Shown here: piece after piece, positions 23,401 through 30,639 of the stretch
Layout: each line of letters opens with the position of its first letter
Numbering within the stretch: position 1 is the first letter of the stretch
Source of the DNA: Bacillota bacterium
Lineage (GTDB): Bacteria > Bacillota > Clostridia > Christensenellales > CAG-138
Length of the DNA: 37,321 nucleotides
Direction: 5' to 3'
Assembly: GCA_016282255.1 (NCBI GenBank)
Contig: JAEEKE010000081.1
Coordinates: 1 to 37,321, forward strand
Position numbers and translations under genes: made by a program
Notes under the pieces: generated by a model
What the model saw: the letters and a program-made list of their open reading frames with translations, nothing else
Told to the model about the DNA's origin: nothing
The model's database searches: none

Positions 23401-23918
23401 CCGGCATCGATCACGTCTTCCTCACCACGCCCGATGACGCGCCGTACTACATAATCTACGGCGGCTGGCGCGACGAGACCGACCAGCAGCAGATGTGGAG
23501 CGAGGAGCATATCTTCATCGCCGGCCACGAGTACAGCGAGGGTTGCCAGATCTGGGCGGAGGAGGGCTACTGCTTCGCCGAGGACTGCGTCTTCCATACC
23601 AACGACGGCGATGAGCTGCTCGACGCCGAGTGGTGCTACGTCGACGAAGTCGATAACTACATCTGCTACATGAACAGCATCCCCGTCGTCTGCGAGGAGG
23701 CGGCCGGCGGTCTGCTGGGCGACGTCGACGGCAACGGCACCGTGAACGTAGCGGACGCGATCCTCATGCTCAGGTACAGCATGGGCCTCATCGAGTTCGA
23801 CGAGGGCATGCTCGCGCGCGGCGACGTCTACGGCGACGGCAGCTACAACGTGCCCGCCGCGATCCTTATCATGCGCCACGCGATGGGCCTTATCGACCAT
23901 TTCCCCGCGGAGGAATAA
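20499..23918 (+). CDS. Secreted multidomain protein with C-terminal dockerin (third of three)
   Basis: The product is a 1139-aa acidic exported protein. The first 14 residues (MAKKLIALFVAAMM) equal those of the first protein. Order: signal peptide (1-25), anchor-J-like domain (36-188, with MLDADGDG), beta repeat (198-313), a jelly roll of the second protein's type (320-464, KSGNAGV and FEFKAWGEG), then five beta repeats (472-588, 595-705, 711-824, 831-942, 951-1068) and a dockerin (1071-1134). The repeats at 475-587 and 954-1066 are 88% identical (100 of 113 residues, no gaps), a recent internal duplication. The first dockerin loop (DVDGNGTVNVADA) is intact; the second (DVYGDGSYNVPAA) lacks the usual Asn/Asp at position 3 and Asp at 12. 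The start has AAGGAG 8 bases upstream. No catalytic motif; binding or adhesion is inferred. Confidence 0.9.
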   Translation: MAKKLIALFVAAMMLFGLVPAAAFARTEQPAPSDTLVWDFESDPEEQGFTMLDADGDGNNWHWLVTESTYEYHHEGTGLMKSESYLSGVALTPDNWLMTPAFTGSSISFWANPRSSTYSAEYLGVYVSTDGGENWGSELFGLTLPEDVTPTEYTVDLGDYAGQEIKVAFRHYDCSDQYALMLDYVTVETGSEEPPADPYAIHAIDVSGFVAPVEGMTGAEFIAGLTVPEDANYAIASVEAYDNTDGAALEEDTVLIAGHVYQVGCMVEPEGDYYFWDTAELTADGGGTELDETFSGVVSANEAWIVAVEMTCTEAETPVVTLDEALNAPGGELHFETEGDYPWTVVSEDGRDYAKSGNAGVASSASSMTAGVTVEAGDVLSFEFKAWGEGTGGEIGVTTIWDKCIFAVDGETVLMLGAHQNEEWETFEYAFEAAGDHTLTWSYTKDSSVDKPGDCFSVDNVCLTHGEEPEPVIREVWVDGWGTPEEGIAGIDHVFLTVPDGAPYYIIYGGWRDETDQQQMWSEDQVFIAGHEYSEGCQIWAEEGYTFAADCVFHTNDGDDILDAQWCYVDELDDYICYMNSIPVVCEAEGPQPGTISEIHVDGVEFPPIAGQNADDHLDITVQDGEPYTIEYARWFDEDNIAAFHDAFVLGGHYSVNISVGLPDGYVFADEVTVYINGRTDLASEYYFNYGSSYSFYTIPFECVEEAEPEPITSVNVNGFITPVAGETAEEFLSLYLDEGVHYQIAEIEGYDIFGDDLALVTPETVFTPGHSYMVGCTVTADYGWYFAADCELLANGGTELLDPELSGVYAEGIAGVTSILMTCGEDDPFAIHEVDINGFDVPEWGANPDCEVEFPEDAHYTLDSILWSGYDGEFNFIDLDPEDVFDDPNMQYYAEIMIVPEEGYSFAEDCVVRINGGSDLVDFYFNDVTDLDISTVNFTVEEPGEPELIPIHEVWVDGWGTPEEGVAGIDHVFLTTPDDAPYYIIYGGWRDETDQQQMWSEEHIFIAGHEYSEGCQIWAEEGYCFAEDCVFHTNDGDELLDAEWCYVDEVDNYICYMNSIPVVCEEAAGGLLGDVDGNGTVNVADAILMLRYSMGLIEFDEGMLARGDVYGDGSYNVPAAILIMRHAMGLIDHFPAEE
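21921..23697 (+). repeat. 340-bp internal duplication in the third dockerin gene
   Basis: 21921-22260 and 23358-23697 are gap-free copies offset by 1437 bp (479 codons). The proteins match at 100 of 113 residues (EVWVDGWGTPEEG ... SIPVVCE). Three other beta repeats lie between the copies, so this is not a simple tandem duplication. Confidence 0.9.
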
Positions 23919-23959
23919 GCATGGACCGCCCGATAAAGGCATAACCGTATAACCTGTCC

Positions 23960-23996
23960 GGGACCGCCCCGCATAATAGGAGCGGTCCCTCTTTTT
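23960..23996 (+). terminator. Terminator after the third dockerin protein
   Basis: GGGACCGC and GCGGTCCC form a perfect 8-bp stem followed by a TCTTTTT tract. Confidence 0.85.
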
Positions 23997-24041
23997 ATGC
24001 CAAAAAGATACCGATTTAAGGAAAAACCCGCGTTTGACCCC

Positions 24042-24070
24042 TTTTCATGCGGAGCTGTCCATGGTATAAT
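24042..24070 (+). promoter_or_regulatory. Probable promoter of the def operon
   Basis: A perfect TATAAT (24065-24070) is preceded at 17 nt by a weak TTTTCA (24042-24047). A better -35 (TTGACC) lies too far upstream. It is the only clear promoter seen before the def to rpe run. Confidence 0.55.
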
Positions 24071-24144
24071 GTAGTTTGGTAAATTGGGCGCGTGTGTGCA
24101 TCCTTGCTTTCACACGCCGCCAAATACGAAATCGGAGAACCGAA

Positions 24145-24636
24145 ATGGCGATCAGAAATATCTTTAAGGACGAGGCCGAATGCCTCTATAAGAAGTGCAG
24201 GCCCGTTGAAAAATTCGATGAAAAGCTCTTCAGGCTCCTCGACGACATGGCCGAGACCATGTACGCCGCGGACGGCGTCGGCCTTGCCGCGCCCCAGGTC
24301 GGCATACTGCGCCGCGCCTTCGTTATGGACTGCGGCGACGGCCTGATCGAGGCGATCAATCCCGAGATCCTCGAGACCTCGGGCGAGCAGGGAGGCCTTG
24401 AGGGCTGCCTCAGCTTCCCGGAGCGCTCGGGCTACGTCGTGCGGCCGAACAAGGTCGTCTTCCGCGCCTACGACCGCGAGGGCAAGCTGATGAAATACAG
24501 CTGCGAGGGCCTGCACGCCCGCTGCGTGCTGCACGAGAACGACCATCTCGATGGGCACGTCTATCTTGAAAAGGTCACCGAGCCGCCCGAGGGCTTCGAT
24601 CCCGAGGCCGGCCCCGAAGAGGAAGCAGAGGAATGA
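24145..24636 (+). CDS. def: Peptide deformylase
   Basis: This 163-aa metalloenzyme removes the formyl group from new protein N-termini. The three family motifs are present: GVGLAAPQVG (44-53), EGCLSFPE (86-93, metal ligand Cys88) and HENDHLDG (metal ligands His130 and His134, catalytic Glu131). The last dozen residues are very acidic. The start is set by GGAG 7 bases upstream of MAIRNIF; open frame continues upstream but lacks family similarity. The stop overlaps the fmt start by 4 bp, as expected for these functionally opposite partners acting on formyl-Met. Confidence 0.95.
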   Translation: MAIRNIFKDEAECLYKKCRPVEKFDEKLFRLLDDMAETMYAADGVGLAAPQVGILRRAFVMDCGDGLIEAINPEILETSGEQGGLEGCLSFPERSGYVVRPNKVVFRAYDREGKLMKYSCEGLHARCVLHENDHLDGHVYLEKVTEPPEGFDPEAGPEEEAEE

Positions 24637-25616
24637 GGATAGCTTTTCTCGGCACGCCGGAATTTGCCGTGCCGTCGCTGAAAATGCTTATAGCAGACGG
24701 GCATGGGATCGAGGTCTTCACCCAGCCCGACCGCCCGAAGGACAGGGGGCACGCGCTCGCGATGCCCGCGGTCAAGCTTGCCGCGCTCGAAGCGGGGCTT
24801 ACCGTGCATCAGTTCGAACGCATCCGCTTCCCCGAGGGCGTCGAGGCGCTGCGTGCCTTCGCCCCCGACCTCATGGTCACGGCGGCGTTCGGGCAGCTGC
24901 TCTCGCAGGAGAACCTCGATATCCCGAAGTACGGCACTATAAACGTCCACGGCAGCCTGCTGCCCGCCTACCGCGGCGCCTCGCCGATCCAGACCGCGAT
25001 CATAAACGGCGAGACCGAGACCGGCGTCACCACGATGCTGACGGCCCTCGGCATGGATACCGGCGATATTTTGCTCAAACGAACGGTCACGATCGGCGAA
25101 AACGAGACCTACGGCGAGCTCTATGCCCGCCTTGCCGAAGAGGGCGCCCTGCTGCTGCACGATACCATCGAGGCGCTCGAAGCAGGCACGCTCGAGCCCA
25201 CGGCGCAGGACGGCGCGCTCGCAACGTACTGCAGGCCGATCCGCAAGCAGGACGCGCTGATAGATTTTTCCAAGGATTCCCAAAGCATCCATAACCTCGT
25301 GCGCGGCCTCTGCCCCGCGCCGACGGCCTTCGCCCTGCTCGAGGGGCAGAATATCAAGCTCTTTGAAACGCGGCTGATCCCGGACCCCGAAAGCTTCCGC
25401 GGCGTTGACCTGACCGGGTACCTTTCGGCCGAGCCCGGCGAATGCGTCGTGGCGAGCCCGAAGCAGGGCCTCGCCGTCCGCACGGGCAGCGGCTTTATCG
25501 AGATCGCCGAGCTCCAGTTCCCGAACGGCAAACGCATGGCGGCCAGAGCCGCACTGAACGGCAAGAAGCTGCTCGGAAAGCGCTTCTTTGCGTCGGAGCC
25601 GGGGGCGGAATGCTGA
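24633..25616 (+). CDS. fmt: Methionyl-tRNA formyltransferase
   Basis: This 327-aa enzyme transfers a formyl group from 10-formyl-THF to Met-tRNA of the initiator type. Seen: MRIAFLGTPEFAVPSL at the start, the catalytic trio Asn104 and His106 in INVHGSLLPAYRGASPI and Asp142 in GMDTGDIL, and a C-terminal OB-like domain (GYLSAEPGECVVASPKQGLAVRTGSGFIEI). Length is normal. It overlaps def by 4 bp and rsmB by 7 bp, so translation is probably coupled along the run. Confidence 0.95.
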   Translation: MRIAFLGTPEFAVPSLKMLIADGHGIEVFTQPDRPKDRGHALAMPAVKLAALEAGLTVHQFERIRFPEGVEALRAFAPDLMVTAAFGQLLSQENLDIPKYGTINVHGSLLPAYRGASPIQTAIINGETETGVTTMLTALGMDTGDILLKRTVTIGENETYGELYARLAEEGALLLHDTIEALEAGTLEPTAQDGALATYCRPIRKQDALIDFSKDSQSIHNLVRGLCPAPTAFALLEGQNIKLFETRLIPDPESFRGVDLTGYLSAEPGECVVASPKQGLAVRTGSGFIEIAELQFPNGKRMAARAALNGKKLLGKRFFASEPGAEC

Positions 25617-26929
25617 GGACGGCGTACAACATCCTTCGCGAGATCGTCTCCGAAGGCGCATACGCAAACCTCGCTTTAAAGAAGGGTCTCGCCGGCGCGG
25701 AACCGAAGGAGGCAAGGCGCGTCACGGCGCTCGTCTACAACGCGCTCGAGCACCTGTCCTACTCCGATTTTCTTATCGGCGCATATGCGAGGGGCAGGGT
25801 GCACGGCAGCATAAGGAATATCCTGCGCCTCTCGATCGCCGAGCTGCTCTTTTCCGAAACGCCCGCCCACGCCGCCGTATCGAACGCGGCGGAGCTGACC
25901 AAAGGCATCGGCAAGCCGGGCCTCGCGGGCTTTGTAAACGGCGTGCTGAGGTCGATCGCCCGCGATAACGAAAACGGCGCCCTGCCGCCCTTGCCCGAAG
26001 ACCCCGCCCAAAGGCTCTCGATCCTCTGCGGCATGCCCGCCTTCATGGTGCGGGAATACATAGAAGACTACGGCGAAGCCTTCACCGAAAGCCTCCTTGC
26101 ATCGAGGCTCCACGCCCTGACCGTGCGCGCGCAGCATCCGTTCACGACCGACGCGCTCGCGGAGGCGCTCGCTGCCCGCGGGATAGCCTTCACCCGGGGC
26201 CGCCTCGACGAAAACGCCCTCATTTTGAGCGAGGGAGCGGATATCGCGGGGCTCGATCTGTTCAGGGACGGACGGATGACGATCCAGTCCGAGAGCGCGA
26301 TGCTCGTCTGCCGCGCAATGTGCGTTCATGACGGCATGCGCCTGCTCGATACCTGCGCCGCCCCCGGCGGCAAGACCGCCTATCTTTCAAGCCTGATGCA
26401 CGGCACCGGCTCCGTCACCGCGTGGGAGCTGCATCCCCACCGCACCGAGCTGCTAAAGGCCACGCTCGCGCGCCTCGGCTGCCCAAACTGCATCGCCGAA
26501 ACGCGCGACGCTTCCTCCGCTTCCCCGGAGGAGGGCGAAGAGCTCTACGACGCCGTGCTCTGTGACGCCCCCTGTTCGGGCCTCGGCGGAGGCGGCAAGC
26601 CGGATGCGATGCTCAACCGCACCGAGGCGTCCGTCGCAGAGCTCGCCGCGCTGCAGCGGCGTATACTCGACTCTGCCGCCCGCTTCGTAAAGGAAGGCGG
26701 CGCGCTCGTCTACTCCACCTGCACCGTCTCGCGGCGCGAGAACAGGGAGAACGCCCTGCATTTTCTCGCGACCCATCCCGGGTTCGAGGCGGAGGATCTG
26801 ACGAAGCTTTTCGGCCTTGAAGGCGCCCATGGTGCCGACGCGCCGTTCCTTCAGCTCCTGCCGAATACCGACGGGACGGACGGCTTCTTTATCGCGAGAT
26901 TTGTCAAAAAGGAACCCAAAGGCGAATGA
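25610..26929 (+). CDS. rsmB: 16S rRNA (cytosine967-C5)-methyltransferase RsmB
   Basis: The product is a 439-aa fusion of an N-terminal NusB-like RNA-binding domain (about 1-130; ETPAHAAVSNAAELTKGIGKPGLAGFVNGVLRS) and a SAM methyltransferase domain. Key motifs are DTCAAPGGKTAYLSSL (247-262), VLCDAPCSGLGGGGK with Cys322, and VYSTCTVSRRENRENA with the nucleophile Cys371. The enzyme makes m5C967 in 16S rRNA. The start inside the end of fmt agrees with family length. It ends in an ATGA overlap with rlmN. Confidence 0.94.
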   Translation: MLRTAYNILREIVSEGAYANLALKKGLAGAEPKEARRVTALVYNALEHLSYSDFLIGAYARGRVHGSIRNILRLSIAELLFSETPAHAAVSNAAELTKGIGKPGLAGFVNGVLRSIARDNENGALPPLPEDPAQRLSILCGMPAFMVREYIEDYGEAFTESLLASRLHALTVRAQHPFTTDALAEALAARGIAFTRGRLDENALILSEGADIAGLDLFRDGRMTIQSESAMLVCRAMCVHDGMRLLDTCAAPGGKTAYLSSLMHGTGSVTAWELHPHRTELLKATLARLGCPNCIAETRDASSASPEEGEELYDAVLCDAPCSGLGGGGKPDAMLNRTEASVAELAALQRRILDSAARFVKEGGALVYSTCTVSRRENRENALHFLATHPGFEAEDLTKLFGLEGAHGADAPFLQLLPNTDGTDGFFIARFVKKEPKGE

Positions 26930-28002
26930 TCGACCTTGCATCCGTAACAAAAGAAGAGCTCGAAGCGCTGCTTGCCGACATGGGCGAGCCGCGTTTCCGC
27001 GCCAAACAGATAATGGAATGGCTCAGCCGCGGCACGGAGCCGGGGGATATGAGCAATCTCCCGAAGGCCCTGCGCGGTAAGCTTTCCGAAATACCGTTCG
27101 GCAGCGCGCATATCATAGAGACGCGCCGCTCGAAGAAGGACGATACCGTCAAAATGCTCTATGAGCTTCACGACGGCAACATCGTCGAGGGCGTGCTGAT
27201 GCGCTATTCCTACGGCAACACCCTCTGCATCTCCACGCAGGCGGGCTGCCGCATGGGCTGCGCCTTCTGCGCCTCCACATTGAACGGCCGCGTCCGCGAC
27301 CTGACGGCGGGGGAGATGCTCTCGGAGATCACCTCGGTCGAGCGCGCGTTCCCGATCGACGAGGGCAGAAAGCGCACCGTGACCAACGTCGTCATGATGG
27401 GCTGCGGCGAGCCGCTCGATAATTACGCAAATACCGTCCGCTTCCTCGAGCGGGCGACCGCGGCGGACGGCCTCGGCATCAGTCCCCGCAATATCTCCCT
27501 CTCCACCTGCGGGCTCGTGCCGAAGATCTATTCCCTCATCGACGACGCGCCGCATATAACGCTCTGCATCTCGCTCCACGCGCCCAACAACGAGATCCGC
27601 GACAGGCTGATGCCCGTCAACCGGAGCTGGCGCATGGAGGAGCTGCTGCCCGCGGCGAAGCATTACGCCGACGTGACGGGCCGCAGGGTCATCTTCGAAT
27701 ACGCGCTCGTGGACGGCGTGAACTCCTCCGAGGAATGCGCCGCCGAGCTTGCCTCAAGGCTGCGCGGCATCAACTGCCACGTCAACCTCATCCCGCTCAA
27801 CTCCGTCAAGGAGCGCGAGCTCAACGGCGTCACGCGCGCCTACGCCCACACCTTTGAGGAGTGGCTAAATAAGCGCCATATCTCGGCGACCGTCCGGCGC
27901 GAGCTCGGCACGGACATCGACGGCGCCTGCGGCCAGCTCCGCAACAAGCACGCCGAACACGCGGCGAACGACAACACTGACACGGCAAAGGACCTAACCT
28001 AA
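26926..28002 (+). CDS. rlmN: Dual-specificity rRNA/tRNA adenine C2 methyltransferase RlmN
   Basis: This 358-aa radical-SAM enzyme methylates C2 of A2503 in 23S rRNA (and A37 in some tRNAs). Seen: the N-terminal helical domain with FRAKQIMEWL, the iron-sulfur triad CRMGCAFC (Cys108, 112, 115), MGCGEPLDN, LSTCGLVPKIYSL, ISLHAPNNEIRDRLMPVNR, and the C-terminal reactive Cys in DIDGACGQLRNKH (about 335). Cfr is the paralogous alternative, but the housekeeping operon points to RlmN. It abuts the phosphatase gene with no gap. Confidence 0.95.
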   Translation: MIDLASVTKEELEALLADMGEPRFRAKQIMEWLSRGTEPGDMSNLPKALRGKLSEIPFGSAHIIETRRSKKDDTVKMLYELHDGNIVEGVLMRYSYGNTLCISTQAGCRMGCAFCASTLNGRVRDLTAGEMLSEITSVERAFPIDEGRKRTVTNVVMMGCGEPLDNYANTVRFLERATAADGLGISPRNISLSTCGLVPKIYSLIDDAPHITLCISLHAPNNEIRDRLMPVNRSWRMEELLPAAKHYADVTGRRVIFEYALVDGVNSSEECAAELASRLRGINCHVNLIPLNSVKERELNGVTRAYAHTFEEWLNKRHISATVRRELGTDIDGACGQLRNKHAEHAANDNTDTAKDLT

Positions 28003-28731
28003 ATGATCTACGCTTTCAGGACCGACATAGGCAGAAGGCAGTCCAATCAGGATTTCTTCTTCATACCGGAATCAAACGAAAAACCCCTGGCCATCGTGGC
28101 GGACGGCATGGGCGGGCATCGCGCGGGCAACGTGGCGAGCCTGATCGCCGTCGAAGCGATCCATGAATACATCGAGGCGAACGACGAGCCGCGCCTCCAG
28201 ATCCTGCTGCAGCACGCCGTCTCCCATGCCAACCGCCTTATCTTCGATATCGGCTCCGCCGATTCGGACTGCGCCGGCATGGGCACCACCGTGACCATGG
28301 CCTACTGCGAGCCCACCCGCTTCACCTATGCGAACGTGGGCGACAGCCGCCTCTACCTCTTTGACGGCGAACATCTGCGCCAGCTCACGCGCGACCATTC
28401 CTTCGTCGAGGAGCTCGTCCAGTCCGGCGTCATCACCAGGCAGGAGGCCGAGACGCATCCGCAGAAGAACATCCTCACAAGGTGCGTCGGCAATTCGCAG
28501 TTCGTCAAGGCCGATACGGCCGTCGCCAAATGGGAAAAGGGCAATATCATAGTGCTCTGCAGCGACGGGCTCCACGGCAGCATCTCAAGGACCGAGGCGG
28601 AAACCATATTAAAGGACCGCAAGGACCTGCTCGACGCCTGCAACAGGCTCGTCGACGCTGCCTCGGCAAACGGCTCGACCGACAACATCACCGTCGTTTT
28701 GGTCGAGAACGAAGGGGGTGAGCTGCTGTGA
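28003..28731 (+). CDS. stp: PP2C-type Ser/Thr phosphatase (PrpC/Stp)
   Basis: This 242-aa cytoplasmic metal-dependent phosphatase is the partner that reverses phosphorylation by the adjacent kinase. Metal-binding motifs: RRQSNQDFFF (Asp17), VADGMGGHRAGN (Asp34), GDSRLYLF, LCSDGLHGSIS and NGSTDNITVVLV at the end. Length is usual for bacterial PrpC. Its stop overlaps the GTG start of prkC by 4 bp, so the two are very likely translated together in fixed ratio. Confidence 0.95.
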   Translation: MIYAFRTDIGRRQSNQDFFFIPESNEKPLAIVADGMGGHRAGNVASLIAVEAIHEYIEANDEPRLQILLQHAVSHANRLIFDIGSADSDCAGMGTTVTMAYCEPTRFTYANVGDSRLYLFDGEHLRQLTRDHSFVEELVQSGVITRQEAETHPQKNILTRCVGNSQFVKADTAVAKWEKGNIIVLCSDGLHGSISRTEAETILKDRKDLLDACNRLVDAASANGSTDNITVVLVENEGGELL

Positions 28732-30617
28732 TCGGGACCGTTATAAACGACAGATACCGCATCGACTCCGACGTCGGCTCCGGCGGCATGGCGGATGTCT
28801 ACCGCGCCTACGACCTTCAGGAGAACCGCAGCGTCGCGCTCAAGCTCATCAAGAAGGAATATTGCGAGGACCCGAAGCATATGCGCCGCTTCGAGCGCGA
28901 GGCCCGCGCCGCGATGACGCTCGACTGCCCCAATATCGTGCGCGCCTTCGATTTCGGCGAGTACGAGGGCCGCAACTTCATCGTGCTCGAATTCGTCGAG
29001 GGCATGACGCTAAAGCAATATCTCGAGATCCACGGCAAGCTCAGCCCGCGCGCGGCCGTGCATATCGCGGGAAGGGTGCTGACCGCGCTCGAATGCGCCC
29101 ACGAAGGCAACTACGTCCACCGCGACGTCAAGCCGCAGAACGTGCTGATCTCGGTCGACCGCACCATAAAGCTGACGGACTTCGGCATTGCAAAGGATAC
29201 CGGCGCCGCCACGCAGACCTTCGACGGAAAGAACGTCGTCGGCTCCGTGCAGTACATCTCGCCCGAGCAGGCGAGCGGCAAGGACGTTTCCGCCCAGTCC
29301 GACCTCTACTCCGTCGGCATCATGCTCTACGAGATGCTGATCGGCGAGCCGCCCTTCGACGGCGACAACTCGGTCCAGATAGCGGTCAAGCATATAAACG
29401 AGCGCCTGACCCCGCCGATGGAGCTCGATCCCTCGATCTCGCCCGCATTAAGCGACGTCGTTGTCAAGGCCACCGCCAAGAACCTGAACGTCCGCTACAA
29501 GACCGCCGGTGAAATGAAGGCGGACCTGCAGCGCGCGCTGCGCGAGCCCGAGGAGCGTTTCGCCTATGTGGATCCCGAGGAGGTCATGGTGCGCAGCCAG
29601 CCCGCCGAACAGCAGGGCGAGACCGAATCCGGCGCGCGGCTCTGGCATTTCCTGCTGCCCGCCTCGCTGATGGTCGCGCTCGTCATCGGCATGTTTGTGT
29701 TCTGGTACAGCACCATGTTCAAGGATTCGAAGAACGCCGAGATGAGCAAGGTCCCGAACCTGATAGAACGCACGCTCACCGAGGCCGAGGAGCTGCTTAA
29801 TAACCGCGATTTCGTCATACGCCTCGCGGGCACCGTTTCGGATCCCGACTACCCCGAGGGCACCGTCTGCCGCCAATCGCCCGAATCCGGCACCTCCTAT
29901 AAGAAGGGCTCGACCGTCGACGTCTGGCTCTCGAGCGGCGCTTCGACCGTCGCTATGCAGTATCTTATAGGCATGTCGCTCGACGAGGCCACCGCGATGC
30001 TCGACGAGCTCGGCATCGGCATAGATTCCATAACCTACGATGCGAGCAGCACCGAGAGCGACGGGACCGTCACATGGCAGTCCATCCCCGAGGGCACCGA
30101 GGTAGTGCCGGGGGAGGAGACCGTCAGCCTCGAGGTCGCAGGCTATCAGGGCGCGTCCCTCGTGCCCATGCCGGACCTTGCCAAGGTCGCCACGCTCGGC
30201 GGCATCGATCAGATCCTCGACGTCTACGGCGTCGTGAACCGCCGCTTCCTAAAGGGCGAAACGATGAAGGGCAGCAGCAACGCGACTGGCCTCGTCGAAT
30301 CTCAGTCCCCGAGCGCGGGCCTGCCGTTCCTGCCCTCCGAAACGACGGTGGAGATCTATCTCTATGAGGATCTTTTCCAGGCCGCCGGCGCGGAGGTCGA
30401 GTTCGAAATGCTCGTCGACCGCGACGGGACAAGCGTCGAGGTCGTGCTCGAGAGCGAATACGGCGAATTCGTCCTCTATCAGACCGTGCTCGACAGATCC
30501 GAAAACGCCGCTTCCGTGCATTTCCGCGCCGGCTTCCTTCAGGCGGGCGAATACACGCTCGTCGTCTATTCGGACCGGAGCGAGACCATGCGCTTCACCG
30601 CCGTATTCACGGCGTAA
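28728..30617 (+). CDS. prkC: PASTA-domain Ser/Thr protein kinase PrkC
   Basis: This 629-aa membrane kinase starts with GTG. The kinase domain (about 8-270) has the Gly loop GSGGMADVY (17-25), Lys39 in VALKLIKK, HRDVKPQN (131-138), DFG (151-153) and an activation segment with several Thr. After a juxtamembrane linker there is one membrane helix (about 307-327), then three PASTA modules (341-404, 408-470, 478-545) and an extra beta-rich end (about 550-629) not typical of short PrkC proteins. PASTA kinases sense muropeptides or lipid II and control growth, division and spore germination. The first PASTA (SKVPNLIERTLTEAEELL) is clear, the others diverged. It lies between stp and rsgA, the common Bacillota order. 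Confidence 0.95.
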   Translation: MIGTVINDRYRIDSDVGSGGMADVYRAYDLQENRSVALKLIKKEYCEDPKHMRRFEREARAAMTLDCPNIVRAFDFGEYEGRNFIVLEFVEGMTLKQYLEIHGKLSPRAAVHIAGRVLTALECAHEGNYVHRDVKPQNVLISVDRTIKLTDFGIAKDTGAATQTFDGKNVVGSVQYISPEQASGKDVSAQSDLYSVGIMLYEMLIGEPPFDGDNSVQIAVKHINERLTPPMELDPSISPALSDVVVKATAKNLNVRYKTAGEMKADLQRALREPEERFAYVDPEEVMVRSQPAEQQGETESGARLWHFLLPASLMVALVIGMFVFWYSTMFKDSKNAEMSKVPNLIERTLTEAEELLNNRDFVIRLAGTVSDPDYPEGTVCRQSPESGTSYKKGSTVDVWLSSGASTVAMQYLIGMSLDEATAMLDELGIGIDSITYDASSTESDGTVTWQSIPEGTEVVPGEETVSLEVAGYQGASLVPMPDLAKVATLGGIDQILDVYGVVNRRFLKGETMKGSSNATGLVESQSPSAGLPFLPSETTVEIYLYEDLFQAAGAEVEFEMLVDRDGTSVEVVLESEYGEFVLYQTVLDRSENAASVHFRAGFLQAGEYTLVVYSDRSETMRFTAVFTA

Positions 30618-30639
30618 CATAGATTTTCAGGGGGAGAGC

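Noticed and set aside
12536..23918. Cellulosome-type enzyme cluster
   Set aside because: Dockerins are present, but I see no glycoside hydrolase, esterase, lyase or protease motifs and no cohesin in the window.
20541..23942. A 1133-codon open frame on the minus strand opposite the third dockerin gene
   Set aside because: Same shadow effect; composition is low-complexity V/D/G/A and no family motif is present.
24016..24144. Riboswitch or leader RNA before def
   Set aside because: Only a promoter-like TATAAT and a short leader are visible; no conserved aptamer motif or terminator/antiterminator pair was seen.
30364..30639. N-terminal extension of rsgA into prkC
   Set aside because: The upstream frame is Ser/Arg/Ala-rich shadow sequence of prkC; family length and GGGGGAG favour the TTG at 30640.
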